Below, one piece after another: positions 18,460 through 28,109 of a stretch of 64,000 nucleotides of DNA. How positions within the stretch are numbered: the first letter of the stretch is position 1; each line of letters starts with the position of its first letter. Position numbers and translations under genes: made by a program. Below the pieces are notes generated by a model. The model ran no database searches, was not told the origin of the DNA, and saw only the letters and a program-made list of their open reading frames with translations. Origin of the DNA: Psychrobacter glacincola (GTDB lineage Bacteria > Pseudomonadota > Gammaproteobacteria > Pseudomonadales > Moraxellaceae); assembly GCF_904846075.1 (NCBI RefSeq), contig NZ_CAJGZH010000001.1, positions 1,364,001-1,428,000 on the forward strand, written 5' to 3'.

Positions 18460-19605
18460 ATGGCGAAGAAAAGAGGGTTGGCTGCCAATCGAGGCTTAGA
18501 TGCCTTGTTGGGGTCAATCAAAAAAGAAAAGCAAATCACCGCCTCTGCCTTGCAAGACGACATGGCGGCGCGTGAGAGTACTTTGCCAGCTGAAACGCTA
18601 AACGCTGATAGATTAAATATTAGCACGCCTGCTCAATCTGATGATAATGAGACCAGTGAAAAACCAACGACCAAACCTATTGCCTCTGACACCACTGCCA
18701 GCAGTCGAACCACACGGTCGCCGCGCACGATAAACAAAGGTACGGCTAATAAGAATCGTGTTAATGGAACAGATACTAGTGCCTCTGAAGACCAGATAAG
18801 CTTGGTGCAAATAGATGTCACGCGTTTGCAAGCGGGTAAGTATCAGCCACGCCGTGATATGAGTGAAACGGCGCTTGCAGAGCTGGCGTCTTCGATTGAG
18901 CAGCATGGCGTTATGCAACCGATCGTTATCCGTCCGTTATTGGCCAATGAAGACAAGAGTGAAGCATTCGTTACCCATGAGATCATTGCTGGTGAGCGTC
19001 GCTGGCGTGCAGCAAAAATGGCAGGTAAAGCCGTTATTCCAGCGATTGAACGTGCTTTATCTGATGAGCTTGCCATCGCACTGGCCTTGATTGAAAATAT
19101 CCAGCGTGAGGACTTGTCCGTGATTGAACAGGCCGCTGCATTACAACGTTTTCATACTGAATTTGGTATGAGTCATGCGATGATTGCCGAAGTCGTTGGC
19201 AAGGCACGCACCACCGTATCAAACCTGCTGCGTCTCAATCAACTGCATGATACAGTCAAAGATCATTTGGCAAATAGCACCCTAGATATGGGTCATGCGC
19301 GCACGCTCTTGGCATTATCCTCTGAGCAGCAGCCGATTATCGCGCAAAAAATTATCGACGGTGGTATGACGGTACGCGACGCTGAAAAGTTGGTTAAATC
19401 GATCTTACAGCCTGCGCCTAAAGCCAATCGTGCTGAGCAAACGCAATCTCGTGAGGTTGAGCGCTTGACGCAAAGACTGACAGATATGTTAGGGGCTGAA
19501 GTCAAACTCAAACATAAAAAAGATGGCCAGGGTAGTGTTGAGATATTTTTCCATAACCAAGATCAGTTAGCAGCTTTGATTAAGCACATAGAAGCACAGG
19601 CTTGA
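18460..19605 (+). CDS. parB: Chromosome-partitioning protein ParB (Spo0J)
   Basis: A 381-residue centromere-binding CTPase partner of ParA. The N-terminus (KKRGLAANRGLDALLG) carries the ParA-stimulating sequence. A Ser/Thr-rich linker (about residues 35-105) is longer than usual. ParB box I follows (GKYQPRRDMSETALAELASS, IEQHGVMQPIVIRP), then the CTP-binding motif GERRWRAAK and the helix-turn-helix (FGMSHAMIAEVVGKARTTVSN). The C-terminal dimerisation domain ends the chain. AGAGGATAGG before the ATG is a good ribosome-binding site. No canonical parS (GTTTCACGTGAAAC-like) site was found in the window. Confidence 0.95.
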   Translation: MAKKRGLAANRGLDALLGSIKKEKQITASALQDDMAARESTLPAETLNADRLNISTPAQSDDNETSEKPTTKPIASDTTASSRTTRSPRTINKGTANKNRVNGTDTSASEDQISLVQIDVTRLQAGKYQPRRDMSETALAELASSIEQHGVMQPIVIRPLLANEDKSEAFVTHEIIAGERRWRAAKMAGKAVIPAIERALSDELAIALALIENIQREDLSVIEQAAALQRFHTEFGMSHAMIAEVVGKARTTVSNLLRLNQLHDTVKDHLANSTLDMGHARTLLALSSEQQPIIAQKIIDGGMTVRDAEKLVKSILQPAPKANRAEQTQSREVERLTQRLTDMLGAEVKLKHKKDGQGSVEIFFHNQDQLAALIKHIEAQA

Positions 19606-19691
19606 TATCGCTAACGAGTTTGTCATGATGCTGTAAATATTAAGATATTTTGATAACCGCTATTTTTATAAAAATATAAAAGAGAGTCAAT

Positions 19692-20426
19692 ATGTGGGAG
19701 TTGGTAAAAGCGGGTGGTTGGTTGATGACGCCTATCGTGGTGTGCTCAATATTGGCATTGGTTATCATCATCGAGCGTAGTCATACTTTACAGTTTAATA
19801 AAGTTGCTCCGAGTAGATTGCGCGAACAGCTAATCACGCGCTTACGTGAGAATGGGGATATTGGTCGTACACAGTTGATGAATGTCAAAGAAAAAACACC
19901 TTTGGGAGATATTTTAGCGACAGGGCTGCTGTATCGTCAATATGGCTTAGACTCGATGACGATGCATATGCAAAACCGCGCTAGCGTACAAGTGCATCAG
20001 TTAGAAAAAAACATCAATATGCTTGGGACCATAGGGGCGATTGCGCCACTACTGGGGTTGTTAGGCACGGTGTTAGGCATTATTTCGTCATTTTTGGCGA
20101 TTACTGATGGGGCGATGCAAGACCCAACGATGCTTGCTGCTGGTGTGTCACAAGCGTTGATTACGACTGCTGCTGGTATGATCGTGGCTATTCCAGCACT
20201 GGTTGCCTATCGTTATTTTCAGCGCCGTATTATCGATATTAATGCCCAGTTTGAGACGCAAGCGGGACTCATGATTCAAGAGTTGTATGATTATCATTTA
20301 CTGGAAAATACATCTACTGCTGGCTTGAATGTGCCTGCACATCGTGCGCCATCGGATGACGTTGTAGATAATGAGTATGCAGTGGATGGATTAAGCTCAA
20401 ATAATGGTGTTGCCGTCACTTCTTAG
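19692..20426 (+). CDS. exbB: MotA/TolQ/ExbB proton channel family protein
   Basis: A 244-residue inner-membrane component that uses the proton gradient to drive TonB or Tol functions. The first helix is LMTPIVVCSILALVIIIERS. The family block GTIGAIAPLLGLLGTVLGIISSF lies about residues 112-134, and the third helix is ALITTAAGMIVAIPALVAYRYF. It forms an operon-like group with exbD (100 bp downstream) and the lipid A genes msbA-lpxK-kdsB. In Acinetobacter relatives the same order is known. ExbB and TolQ cannot be separated with certainty from sequence alone. The ribosome-binding site is AAGAGAG. Confidence 0.9.
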   Translation: MWELVKAGGWLMTPIVVCSILALVIIIERSHTLQFNKVAPSRLREQLITRLRENGDIGRTQLMNVKEKTPLGDILATGLLYRQYGLDSMTMHMQNRASVQVHQLEKNINMLGTIGAIAPLLGLLGTVLGIISSFLAITDGAMQDPTMLAAGVSQALITTAAGMIVAIPALVAYRYFQRRIIDINAQFETQAGLMIQELYDYHLLENTSTAGLNVPAHRAPSDDVVDNEYAVDGLSSNNGVAVTS

Positions 20427-20460
20427 TATTTATTTTTTAGCATTTATTTTTTAGTATTTG
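20423..20460 (+). repeat. 14-bp tandem repeat at the exbB stop
   Basis: The unit TTAGTATTTATTTT occurs at 20423-20436 and, with one change, at 20437-20450, followed by a partial third copy. The first unit contains the exbB stop codon. It is probably a slippage product. Confidence 0.6.
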
Positions 20461-20526
20461 TGACTGTTCAACACGCACTAATAATCCATCAAGCACATGA
20501 GTATCTAGTAAATTAAAGAGAGTGAT

Positions 20527-20958
20527 ATGCGCTTTAGAAAACCGACTGTTGAGCCGCTCGAAATTAACTTGACCCCGATGATTGATTGTTTGTTGTTTTT
20601 GATTGTGTTTTTGCTGTTAGCAACGTCGTTTAATCATTTTAGTCGTTTAAATATTATTCTTCCTGAAGCTGAAGGTGTTGCGCTGACAGAAGAGAAAAAC
20701 AGTATCGAAGTGGCAGTACAAGAAGATGGCAGTTATCTGGTGAACGGTATTACGCTTGCTAGTAGCAATGAGGCAGAGTTGACAAGTATGCTACAACAAG
20801 AAGCTGGCAGTAATCGTGACATGCTATTTGTTATTGCTGCGGATGCCAATGCCACCCACCAATCGGTTGTGCGAGTGATGGACATTGCGGGTAAACTGGG
20901 ATTTTTGAATCTTAATATCAGTACGGTCGTGCCACTTGGTCAGCCGTTACCGCAGTAG
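20527..20958 (+). CDS. exbD: ExbD/TolR family biopolymer transport protein
   Basis: A 143-residue partner of ExbB. A short cytoplasmic N-terminus (MRFRKPTVEPLEINLTPMID) carries the conserved LTPMID, whose Asp lies at the start of the single membrane helix (CLLFLIVFLLLATSF). The rest is a periplasmic domain with the usual DRMLFV-like block (RDMLFVIAADANATHQSVV). With ExbB it forms the proton-driven motor. Its position right before msbA suggests a link to envelope biogenesis, though the known job is energising TonB-dependent uptake. Confidence 0.9.
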   Translation: MRFRKPTVEPLEINLTPMIDCLLFLIVFLLLATSFNHFSRLNIILPEAEGVALTEEKNSIEVAVQEDGSYLVNGITLASSNEAELTSMLQQEAGSNRDMLFVIAADANATHQSVVRVMDIAGKLGFLNLNISTVVPLGQPLPQ

Positions 20959-21052
20959 CCTATAGCTACTTTATTGCCATTGATAGATGTTCTTATAAAA
21001 CTGTAATTTTAACGCAGTCCATTCATGTTATGACCCCCAAATTGAGGCTTTT

Positions 21053-22840
21053 ATGAGCCAAGCATATCAACCTGACTCTGCAAAAACTGCTGCTAAAAAA
21101 CTATCAGCAGAGCCGTCAAACATACCTAAACATAAGACCTTGCTGCGTTTGCTGAGTTATTTAAAACCATACTGGTGGGCATTAATGCTTACTGTGTTGG
21201 GCTTTGCGATTAATGCGGCGACAGAGATTTGGATTGCCAAATTACTTCAATACATCACCGATGCCATTAATCAGAACGATCAAAGCAAACAAGATTTATT
21301 TCCATTATTGATCATTGGTCTGTTTTTTGTCCGCGGTGTTGGTAGCTTTTTGGGTAATTACTATTCTGCTCTGGTCTCACGTAATTTGGTATATGAGCTG
21401 CGAGTGGAAGTCTTTAATAAATTGCTTCGTCTGCCAAGCTCTTTTTACTTAGCCAATCCTGCTGGTACCATTTCATCCAAGCTGATATTTGATGTTGAGC
21501 AAGTCACCGCCGCTAGTACAGACTCTATGAAGACGCTACTGCGGGATGGTTTGACAGTCGTCGCCTTGATAGGTTTCTTGCTTTATAGCAATTGGCGTTT
21601 GACGTTGATTTTATTCGTTGTGCTACCGCCAATATTGTGGCTTATTCGCATCGCCTCAAAGCGTTATCTAAAGTTGTCTAAGGGTATTCAAGAGACGATG
21701 GGTGATGTCAGCCATATTACCAATGAAGTGATTGGTGGCTATCAGGTTGTCAAAAACTATGGCGGTCAAGCATACGAAGCCGCACGCTTCGATAAAACAT
21801 CGAAAAAGAACTTACGCCAAGGCATGAAGGTCGTGGTGACCAACAGTATCAATACGCCAGCAGTACAGCTGCTAATGGCTGTCGCCATGTCAGTTGTGGT
21901 GTGGCTCGCACTACGCCCATCGGTGATTGACAATATCTCAGCGGGTGAGTTTATCTCATATATTGCCGCTGCAGGTTTGCTCAGCAAGCCGGTACGCTCA
22001 TTGACTGACATCAATCAGAAACTGCAAAAAGGTATCGCGGCAGGTGAGTCTATTTTTGCCTTGTTAGATGAGCCAGAAGAAACAGACACTGGTGTGCTTA
22101 GCCCTGCTTTGACGGGCGAAATCAAGCTGGATAATGTCAGTCTGATTTATCCTGACTCAACGGTCGCTTTGCGTGACTTTACGTTAGATGTAAAAGCGGG
22201 TGAGACGGTTGCATTGGTAGGGCGAAGTGGTGCTGGTAAGTCATCTTTAGTAAACTTACTGACGCGCACCTTATCGACCTCTTCTGGGCAAATTACCTTG
22301 GATGGTATACCGATTGAAGACATTAAGCTTGAGAGCTTACGGGCGCAGATTGCGATGGTCAATCAACAAGTAGTCCTGTTCAATACCACGGTATTTAACA
22401 ATATTGCTTATGGTGGCTTAGCCAATAAAACCCAAGCTGAGGTTGAGCGCGCCGCAAAAGATGCCTTTGCTCATGATTTTATTATGAAAATGCCAAACGG
22501 CTATCAAAGTGAAATTGGTGCTGAAGGTTTGCAGCTGTCTGGCGGGCAGCGTCAGCGCTTATCGATTGCTCGTGCGCTATTAAAAGACGCGCCGATTTTA
22601 ATTTTAGATGAAGCAACCAGTGCGTTAGACAATGAATCAGAGTATTACATTCAGCAAGCGCTTGATAATGTGATGAAAGATCGTACCACATTAGTCATTG
22701 CACATCGACTGACCACCATTGAATCAGCCGATCGTATCGCCGTGTTAGACAGCGGTCAAATCGTCGAGTTGGGCACGCACGATGAGCTTATGCAATTACA
22801 AGGTCATTATGCGCAAATGTATGAACGCGACTTTGAATAA
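21053..22840 (+). CDS. msbA: Lipid A export ATP-binding/permease protein MsbA
   Basis: A 595-residue homodimeric ABC exporter that flips core-lipid A across the inner membrane. The first about 340 residues hold six membrane helices, and the nucleotide-binding domain follows. That domain has Walker A GRSGAGKSS (about residues 387-395), signature LSGGQRQR (about 491), Walker B ILILDEATSALD and the switch histidine in VIAHRLTT. The identification as MsbA rather than another exporter rests on domain similarity and on lpxK immediately downstream (85 bp). The leader sequence has GAGG five bases before the ATG. Confidence 0.93.
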   Translation: MSQAYQPDSAKTAAKKLSAEPSNIPKHKTLLRLLSYLKPYWWALMLTVLGFAINAATEIWIAKLLQYITDAINQNDQSKQDLFPLLIIGLFFVRGVGSFLGNYYSALVSRNLVYELRVEVFNKLLRLPSSFYLANPAGTISSKLIFDVEQVTAASTDSMKTLLRDGLTVVALIGFLLYSNWRLTLILFVVLPPILWLIRIASKRYLKLSKGIQETMGDVSHITNEVIGGYQVVKNYGGQAYEAARFDKTSKKNLRQGMKVVVTNSINTPAVQLLMAVAMSVVVWLALRPSVIDNISAGEFISYIAAAGLLSKPVRSLTDINQKLQKGIAAGESIFALLDEPEETDTGVLSPALTGEIKLDNVSLIYPDSTVALRDFTLDVKAGETVALVGRSGAGKSSLVNLLTRTLSTSSGQITLDGIPIEDIKLESLRAQIAMVNQQVVLFNTTVFNNIAYGGLANKTQAEVERAAKDAFAHDFIMKMPNGYQSEIGAEGLQLSGGQRQRLSIARALLKDAPILILDEATSALDNESEYYIQQALDNVMKDRTTLVIAHRLTTIESADRIAVLDSGQIVELGTHDELMQLQGHYAQMYERDFE

Positions 22841-22925
22841 AATTATCGGACTATTCTTTGAGCAGCTTTGACGTTCAAATCGTGCTAAGTTCAAGTTTAG
22901 CTGAATAGGTAAGTGGTCAATTATC

Positions 22926-24065
22926 ATGAGTATTGAAACGACAGTGACGCGTGCCTGGCAACGTCAAGCCGCTTGGCTATGGCTATTGCTACCTATTAGT
23001 TGGTTGTACGGACTTATCACCACGCTGCGTCGTCAAGCTTATAAAGCTGGGCTGTTAGCAAGTTATCGTGCGCCTGTTCCCGTTATGGTGATCGGCAATA
23101 TTAGCGTGGGCGGTAGTGGCAAAACACCATTGATTATTGCTTTGGTTGATTATCTACAAGAACGCGGAATAAAGGTAGGAGTCATCAGCCGTGGTTACGG
23201 TGGCGACACCAGTCAAATGCCCGCTTTGGTCGATGCCGCCAGTTTGCCCAACGTGGTAGGGGATGAGCCTTGTTTGATTGTCAATATGACAGATGCACCC
23301 ATGGCAGTATGTCCCGATCGTAAGCAAGCAATTATGACCTTGTTAGCTGCCCATCCTGACTTGCAATTCATTATTGCCGACGATGGCTTGCAGCATTATG
23401 CACTGCAACGTGACATTGAATGGATTGTGGTCGATTCAGAACGGGGCTTTGGTAATCAGCAACTCCTGCCAACAGGGTTTTTACGTGAACCCATGTCGCG
23501 ATTGCAGGGTGCAACTGTCATCTACCATGAGCCACTAACAACAGATTCAGTGGACAATAATAAAGATAATAGCAATCTGTACCGAGCCCATCGTTTGACA
23601 ATGCATCTAGAAGCGGATGCTCTGCAACTCTTATGGCAACCTACTTTATCTTATTCTCAAATTGATGCCCCTAAAAAGGGTTGTAGAGTGCATGCGGTGA
23701 GCGGTATTGGTTATCCGCAGCGGTTTTTTGATACTTTAAGTTCGCTAGGCTTCGATGTCGTTGGACATGCTTATCCTGATCATTATGATTTTGAGTTGGC
23801 GGAATTATTGCAGTATACCGAATATCCAATCGTAGTCACCAGTAAAGATGCGGTAAAAATAAGAGCGTTGCTATCGAAAGCTACTACTGATAAAGCGCTA
23901 AATAATGAGTATCAAACGCTGATAAACAGACTATGGGTACTGCCAGTAACCGCCGAACTCTCTGACAGCTGTTATGATAATCTGCAGCAGCAGCTAAAAA
24001 AGCTAGGTATCGATATCGCAAACGATAACAGTACCAATAATAATACCAAAGCAAATAATAGATGA
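22926..24065 (+). CDS. lpxK: Tetraacyldisaccharide 4'-kinase
   Basis: Phosphorylates the 4' position of the lipid A disaccharide at the inner membrane. The 379 residues begin with a membrane-associated helix (WLWLLLPISWLYGLITTL). The kinase P-loop is GNISVGGSGKTPL (about residues 56-68). VISRGYGG and VGDEPCLI, followed by IADDGLQHYALQRD, are family blocks. The chain ends in an Asn-rich tail (NDNSTNNNTKANN). It lies between msbA and kdsB, a conserved lipopolysaccharide cluster, and kdsB follows after 36 bp. Confidence 0.94.
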   Translation: MSIETTVTRAWQRQAAWLWLLLPISWLYGLITTLRRQAYKAGLLASYRAPVPVMVIGNISVGGSGKTPLIIALVDYLQERGIKVGVISRGYGGDTSQMPALVDAASLPNVVGDEPCLIVNMTDAPMAVCPDRKQAIMTLLAAHPDLQFIIADDGLQHYALQRDIEWIVVDSERGFGNQQLLPTGFLREPMSRLQGATVIYHEPLTTDSVDNNKDNSNLYRAHRLTMHLEADALQLLWQPTLSYSQIDAPKKGCRVHAVSGIGYPQRFFDTLSSLGFDVVGHAYPDHYDFELAELLQYTEYPIVVTSKDAVKIRALLSKATTDKALNNEYQTLINRLWVLPVTAELSDSCYDNLQQQLKKLGIDIANDNSTNNNTKANNR

Positions 24066-24101
24066 TGCTTTAAACCGTATAAAAATTGCTATAGGAAACC
24101 C

Positions 24102-24914
24102 ATGTCGTCAGTGATTATGCCCGCCAAAACTCATATTGTTATCCCTGCTCGTTTTAAGAGCACGCGGCTGCCCGGCAAGCCATTACTAGAGATACATGAT
24201 AAGCCGATGATTCTTTGGGTTGCTGAAAAGGCGCAAACAGCGCACTTCGCTGATGATATGTGTATTGCCACGGATGATGACGATATTGCCAAGATATGCA
24301 TAGATGCAGGGTTTGATGTGGTGATGACCAGTAGCGAGCATGCTTCAGGCACTGACCGTTTGGCAGAAGTTGCCGCCATTAAAGGGTGGGCTGACCATGA
24401 TATCGTGGTCAACATGCAAGGCGATGAACCGTTAGTGCCACCGTTATTATTGGAGCAGGTAAAGGCGCTTTTGGTCGCAGACAGTGATAGCGTGATGGCG
24501 ACTTTGTGTGAGCCTATCGACGACTATGAGACTTTTATGCGTCCATCAGTGGTTAAGGTGGTCAGTCAACACTCTAATGACTTGCAACGTGCGCTTTATT
24601 TTAGCCGAGCACCCATTCCTTGCGACCGTGATGTCGTATTGTCCAATGATGGTCATAGAAACCCACCAAAAAATGCTTATCGTCATTTAGGGTTATATGC
24701 TTATCGCGTCCGTTTATTGCAGCAGTTTGTGCATTGGCCGCAAACGCCACTTGAGACACTTGAGAGCCTAGAGCAGTTACGCGTTTTAGAAAATGGAGCG
24801 CAGATTGCTATTGCAGTTGCCGCTTGTCATCTACCTGCAGGGGTCGATACCCAAGAAGATTTAGACCGCTTAAATGCCATGAGTTTGACTGAATTTCAGA
24901 GCCCCATTGGATAG
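24102..24914 (+). CDS. kdsB: CMP-Kdo synthetase (3-deoxy-manno-octulosonate cytidylyltransferase)
   Basis: Activates Kdo with CTP for inner-core LPS synthesis. The 270-residue protein has the nucleotidyltransferase motif [15 protein letters not shown] near the N-terminus, [35 protein letters not shown] and the later [11 protein letters not shown] and HLGLYAYR blocks. Two ATGs are possible. The first (24102) follows AGGAAACCC and is preferred. It is the last gene of the exbB-exbD-msbA-lpxK-kdsB run. Confidence 0.95.
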   Translation: MSSVIMPAKTHIVIPARFKSTRLPGKPLLEIHDKPMILWVAEKAQTAHFADDMCIATDDDDIAKICIDAGFDVVMTSSEHASGTDRLAEVAAIKGWADHDIVVNMQGDEPLVPPLLLEQVKALLVADSDSVMATLCEPIDDYETFMRPSVVKVVSQHSNDLQRALYFSRAPIPCDRDVVLSNDGHRNPPKNAYRHLGLYAYRVRLLQQFVHWPQTPLETLESLEQLRVLENGAQIAIAVAACHLPAGVDTQEDLDRLNAMSLTEFQSPIG

Positions 24915-24998
24915 ATAGCCTAAGCAAAAATATTTCATCTAAAGCGTCATGAACACGCTATATCCTGAATAATCAAGCGAAGTGATAGGACGTTAGCT

Positions 24999-26144
24999 AT
25001 GAGTGATAAGACGCAAAATACAGGCACAATGGATACTACAGACCACATTTATTTCGCCGCGTTATTGCCATGGCAGAAAAATCTGTGGTCGCAATTGACC
25101 AAGCGAGTTTTGACATCACAGCAATCTTTGCCACATGCGCTATTAGCTGCTGGTATGCAGGGTATGGGCAAGCGGGCTTTTGTATGGCGTTTGGTCGCTT
25201 GGCTATTATGCCGTAAGCGTGATAGCCATCCCACAGGGGCTTGCGGCGCGTGTGAAAGTTGCCAATGGCTAAGATCTGGCACGCATCCAAGCTTACAGGT
25301 ATTGCCACTGATCAGTATGCCGATCAGTGCAGATAGTGCAGATAGTGCTGATAATCAAGAAAAATTAAGTAACGCTGCAAAGGATAAAAAATCATCCAAA
25401 ACAGCCAATAACAGTGCTCTTAAGATTAAAGTGGATGATATCCGCAACTTGCAGCCTTTTATCTACCAAGGTGGTCAAGGGATGCGTATCTGTGTGTTAG
25501 ACCATGCAGAGCAAATGACGATTGCTGCGGCCAACGCGCTACTCAAAACCTTGGAAGAACCACAAGCTAAAGTCCATTTGTTTTTGATCAGCGATACTCC
25601 AGCACAACTACTGCCCACCATTAAAAGTCGGGTGCAGCAGTTGCCATTACAGACCATTCAGCCTATGATCGCCGTTGACTATGTGACACAGGCACTTGGC
25701 TCTACGGTCAATCGTGAAGCGGTCGGAACGGCTGCGATTGAGCAGCTTATCCAATTGGCAAATGGCGCACCTTTGGCAGCGATAGCCATGGCACAAGCGC
25801 CATGGTATAGCAAACGTGCGCTATGGTTGACGACGTGGCAGGCATTGCGTAGTGGTAAACGTAGTAGTGTGGCAGCCAGTGACTATTGGCAAAACCAACT
25901 GAGTATCACGGAATTTATTCAGCTTTCTGAGCTGATGCTACTTGATATGCGCCGTCTTTACTTAGGGCTTAATGAGCTTCAAAAAGATGTCAATCTATCC
26001 GCTGCCTTAGAAAAATATCCACCTGATAATAATGGCCTCGCACTTTTTTCTAATAGCTTACAGCAGACAAAAATCGCTCTGCAACAAAATGTGCAAGAAA
26101 AATTTGCCTATGATAAGCTAATGCAAGAATTGGCTTGTTTATAA
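24999..26144 (+). CDS. holB: DNA polymerase III delta' subunit
   Basis: Clamp-loader subunit acting at the replication fork. The 381 residues contain the degenerate P-loop GMQGMGKRAFVWRL, the zinc-binding cysteines in CGACESCQWLRSGTHPSL, and the AAA+ block KVDDIRNLQPF ... ANALLKTLEEP ... LLPTIKSRVQQ. It is longer than E. coli delta' (334) because of a Ser/Asp/Lys-rich insert around residues 108-135 (SADSADSADNQEK). pilZ follows 55 bp downstream, the same order as in Pseudomonas. Confidence 0.92.
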   Translation: MSDKTQNTGTMDTTDHIYFAALLPWQKNLWSQLTKRVLTSQQSLPHALLAAGMQGMGKRAFVWRLVAWLLCRKRDSHPTGACGACESCQWLRSGTHPSLQVLPLISMPISADSADSADNQEKLSNAAKDKKSSKTANNSALKIKVDDIRNLQPFIYQGGQGMRICVLDHAEQMTIAAANALLKTLEEPQAKVHLFLISDTPAQLLPTIKSRVQQLPLQTIQPMIAVDYVTQALGSTVNREAVGTAAIEQLIQLANGAPLAAIAMAQAPWYSKRALWLTTWQALRSGKRSSVAASDYWQNQLSITEFIQLSELMLLDMRRLYLGLNELQKDVNLSAALEKYPPDNNGLALFSNSLQQTKIALQQNVQEKFAYDKLMQELACL

Positions 26145-26199
26145 GAAAATCTGCCTTGATAGCAAATAAAAATACCAAACTTAATGAAGGAAGCTGACT

Positions 26200-26547
26200 A
26201 TGGCCATGCCAGGACGCGGCGGGATATTAACCTGCCACATTGAAAATATCGAAATGTTATATGCCAGCTACTTGTCCTTTGTCAGTAATGGCGCATTATT
26301 TGTGCCATCCAATGACGCTCAGCAGCTAGGTAACGAGGTATTTATCGCCATCACTTTACCCAATTCTAGCGAGCGTTTGCCTATGAATGGCAAAGTGGTT
26401 TGGATTAACGCCAAAACTCAAGGTGGTCGACCGGCAGGTTTTGCGGTACAGATTGGAACTGATATTGCAGGTCAAAGAATTAAAAACGAAGTTGAGCGAT
26501 TATTGGCGGGTAAAATAGATGGTTTGCAGTCCACCTATACCATGTAA
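26200..26547 (+). CDS. pilZ: Type IV pilus assembly protein PilZ
   Basis: A 115-residue PilZ-domain protein. It resembles the original Pseudomonas PilZ (YASYLSFVSNGALFVPSN, LGNEVFIAITLP, GKVVWINAKTQGGRPAGFAVQ). It lacks the RxxxR motif used by c-di-GMP receptors, so it is expected to work by protein contacts in pilus biogenesis (family knowledge). The good ribosome-binding site GAAGGAAG and its place after holB agree. A terminator follows. Confidence 0.9.
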   Translation: MAMPGRGGILTCHIENIEMLYASYLSFVSNGALFVPSNDAQQLGNEVFIAITLPNSSERLPMNGKVVWINAKTQGGRPAGFAVQIGTDIAGQRIKNEVERLLAGKIDGLQSTYTM

Positions 26548-26610
26548 TTATTTATTGTACTTGTAATGGTTTTGATGAATGTTAGACGACTATTATTCAA
26601 CAAACAGTAT

Positions 26611-26650
26611 AAAAAAAGCCACCTTATATATCGATAAGGCGGCTTTTTTT
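26611..26650 (+). terminator. Terminator after holB-pilZ
   Basis: GCCACCTTAT-ATATCG-ATAAGGCGGC with one A-C mismatch, flanked by seven A on the left and seven T on the right. It lies 64 bp after the pilZ stop. Confidence 0.85.
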
Positions 26651-26663
26651 ATGAGCATAAGAC

Positions 26664-26828
26664 TAGGGCGTGTCTTCATTTTAAAAATGGTGATAAAAAT
26701 TGCCGTCAAACAATGAAGGTAATGCCAATAATATCGAGATATCAATAAGCTGTTTGACTATCCTTGGCAAAATGTAGCCATTATTAGCCAATTTAGAGGA
26801 CAATCGATTGAATTGAGGACACGGCTTA
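26664..26828. repeat. MITE-like intergenic element, copy A
   Basis: A 165-bp block that starts TAGGGCGTGTCTTCA and ends TGAGGACACGGCTTA, so the ends are inverted repeats of about 13 bp flanked by TA. The interior shares long stretches with copy B (33774-33946), for example the shared ATCGATTGAATTGAGGAC at the right end and AATATCGAGATA in the middle. It has no coding capacity. The form suggests a non-autonomous element mobilised by a TA-targeting (IS630/Tc1-like) transposase, which is inference. Confidence 0.75.
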
Positions 26829-26847
26829 CGTAAAACCAGCATATCTT

Positions 26848-27861
26848 TTAATAGCGCGGTGGCACATACATATCATCTGGAATAGGCTCACGGTAGTATT
26901 CGTCATCACGTTTACGATCGGGTAATTCTACTTCATCACGTGGCACTTCCTTATAAGGAATTTGTTCGAGTAGATGAGCAATACAGTTTAGCCTTGCGCG
27001 TTTTTTATTGTTACCTTCAACCACCCACCAAGGTGCTTCAGGGATATGCGTTCGCTCAAACATGGTCTCTTTAGCCTTGGTATAGTCTTCCCAACGGCGG
27101 CGTGACTGTAAGTCCATGGCTGAGAGCTTCCATTGCTTGAGCGGATCATGAATACGGCTCATACAGCGTGAATGCTGCTCATCATCAGTGATCGAAAACC
27201 AGTACTTCACCAAGCGAATACCTGAGCGTACTAGCATACGTTCAAACTCAGGCACCGACTGAAAAAATTCTTCATACTGTGCATCGGTACAAAAACCCAT
27301 CACACGCTCAACCCCCACACGATTATACCAACTGCGGTCAAACAGCACAATCTCACCAGCAGCAGGCAAATGGGCGACATAACGCTGAAAATACCATTGT
27401 GATTGCTCACGTTCTGTCGGTGCAGGTAGGGCAGCCACTCGACACACACGAGGGTTTAAGCGCTGCGTGATACGCTTGATAGCGCCACCTTTACCCGCCG
27501 AGTCACGACCCTCAAATATGACGACGATACGCTCACCGCGATCAACGACCCAGTCTTGCAACTTAATAAGCTCGCGCTGTAGCCTTACCAACTCTTGAAA
27601 GTACATACGCCGATCAAGTCTTTCTTGCTCACTCATTTCGCGCCCATCAAAACGAAAATCACGCACATAATCATCTATCTCGTTTTCTAGCTCTTCATCA
27701 TAAGTATCGATGAGGTCTTCGTGCATTTTACGCCGCAACTGATCATTAAAAACCTCCTTATCCATACGCTCGATAAAACTGTGTTGCTCAGGTGAGCTAA
27801 GTTCCTGACGCTCTTGTGGCGTGAGGGATTTGGGATTGATGGACGAAGGTATCTTACCCAT
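26848..27861 (-). CDS. ppk2: Polyphosphate kinase 2
   Basis: A 337-residue PPK2-family enzyme that transfers phosphate between polyphosphate and nucleoside di- or monophosphates. Walker A is IFEGRDSAGKGGAIKR (about residues 111-126) and the Walker B-like segment is VLFDRSWYNRVGVERVMGF (about 171-189). The end of the domain, WWVVEGNNKKRARLNCIAHLL, is highly typical. A charged N-terminal extension of about 80 residues (SPEQHSFIERMDKEVFND) is also usual for the class I group. TAGGAG before the ATG is a good ribosome-binding site. The gene stands alone, 186 bp from the thiolase terminator. Confidence 0.93.
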   Translation of the reverse strand: MGKIPSSINPKSLTPQERQELSSPEQHSFIERMDKEVFNDQLRRKMHEDLIDTYDEELENEIDDYVRDFRFDGREMSEQERLDRRMYFQELVRLQRELIKLQDWVVDRGERIVVIFEGRDSAGKGGAIKRITQRLNPRVCRVAALPAPTEREQSQWYFQRYVAHLPAAGEIVLFDRSWYNRVGVERVMGFCTDAQYEEFFQSVPEFERMLVRSGIRLVKYWFSITDDEQHSRCMSRIHDPLKQWKLSAMDLQSRRRWEDYTKAKETMFERTHIPEAPWWVVEGNNKKRARLNCIAHLLEQIPYKEVPRDEVELPDRKRDDEYYREPIPDDMYVPPRY

Positions 27862-28012
27862 AAAAAACTCCTAATCAGTGTTGTTATGATTTTTATTGGT
27901 TATCCTCTTACTTTAGCATAACTACCGATAGAGCTATGCGTTGGCTACGTTTCATTATTGTGTTGTTAGCAAGACCATGACTATCATCCAGTTTTGAGTA
28001 GTGAATGGGCAT

Positions 28013-28051
28013 AAAAAAGCACCCTCTAATCCATCGATTAAAGAGTGCTTT
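28013..28051 (-). terminator. Terminator of the thiolase gene
   Basis: On the minus strand, GCACTCTTTAATC-GATG-GATTAGAGGGTGC forms a 13-bp stem with two G-U pairs followed by a T-run. It lies 59 bp after the thiolase stop. Confidence 0.85.
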
Positions 28052-28109
28052 AAAGTATTCATGCTAACTATTGACTGATAATACCAATCAAATAATAGCA
28101 GTCAAAGAG

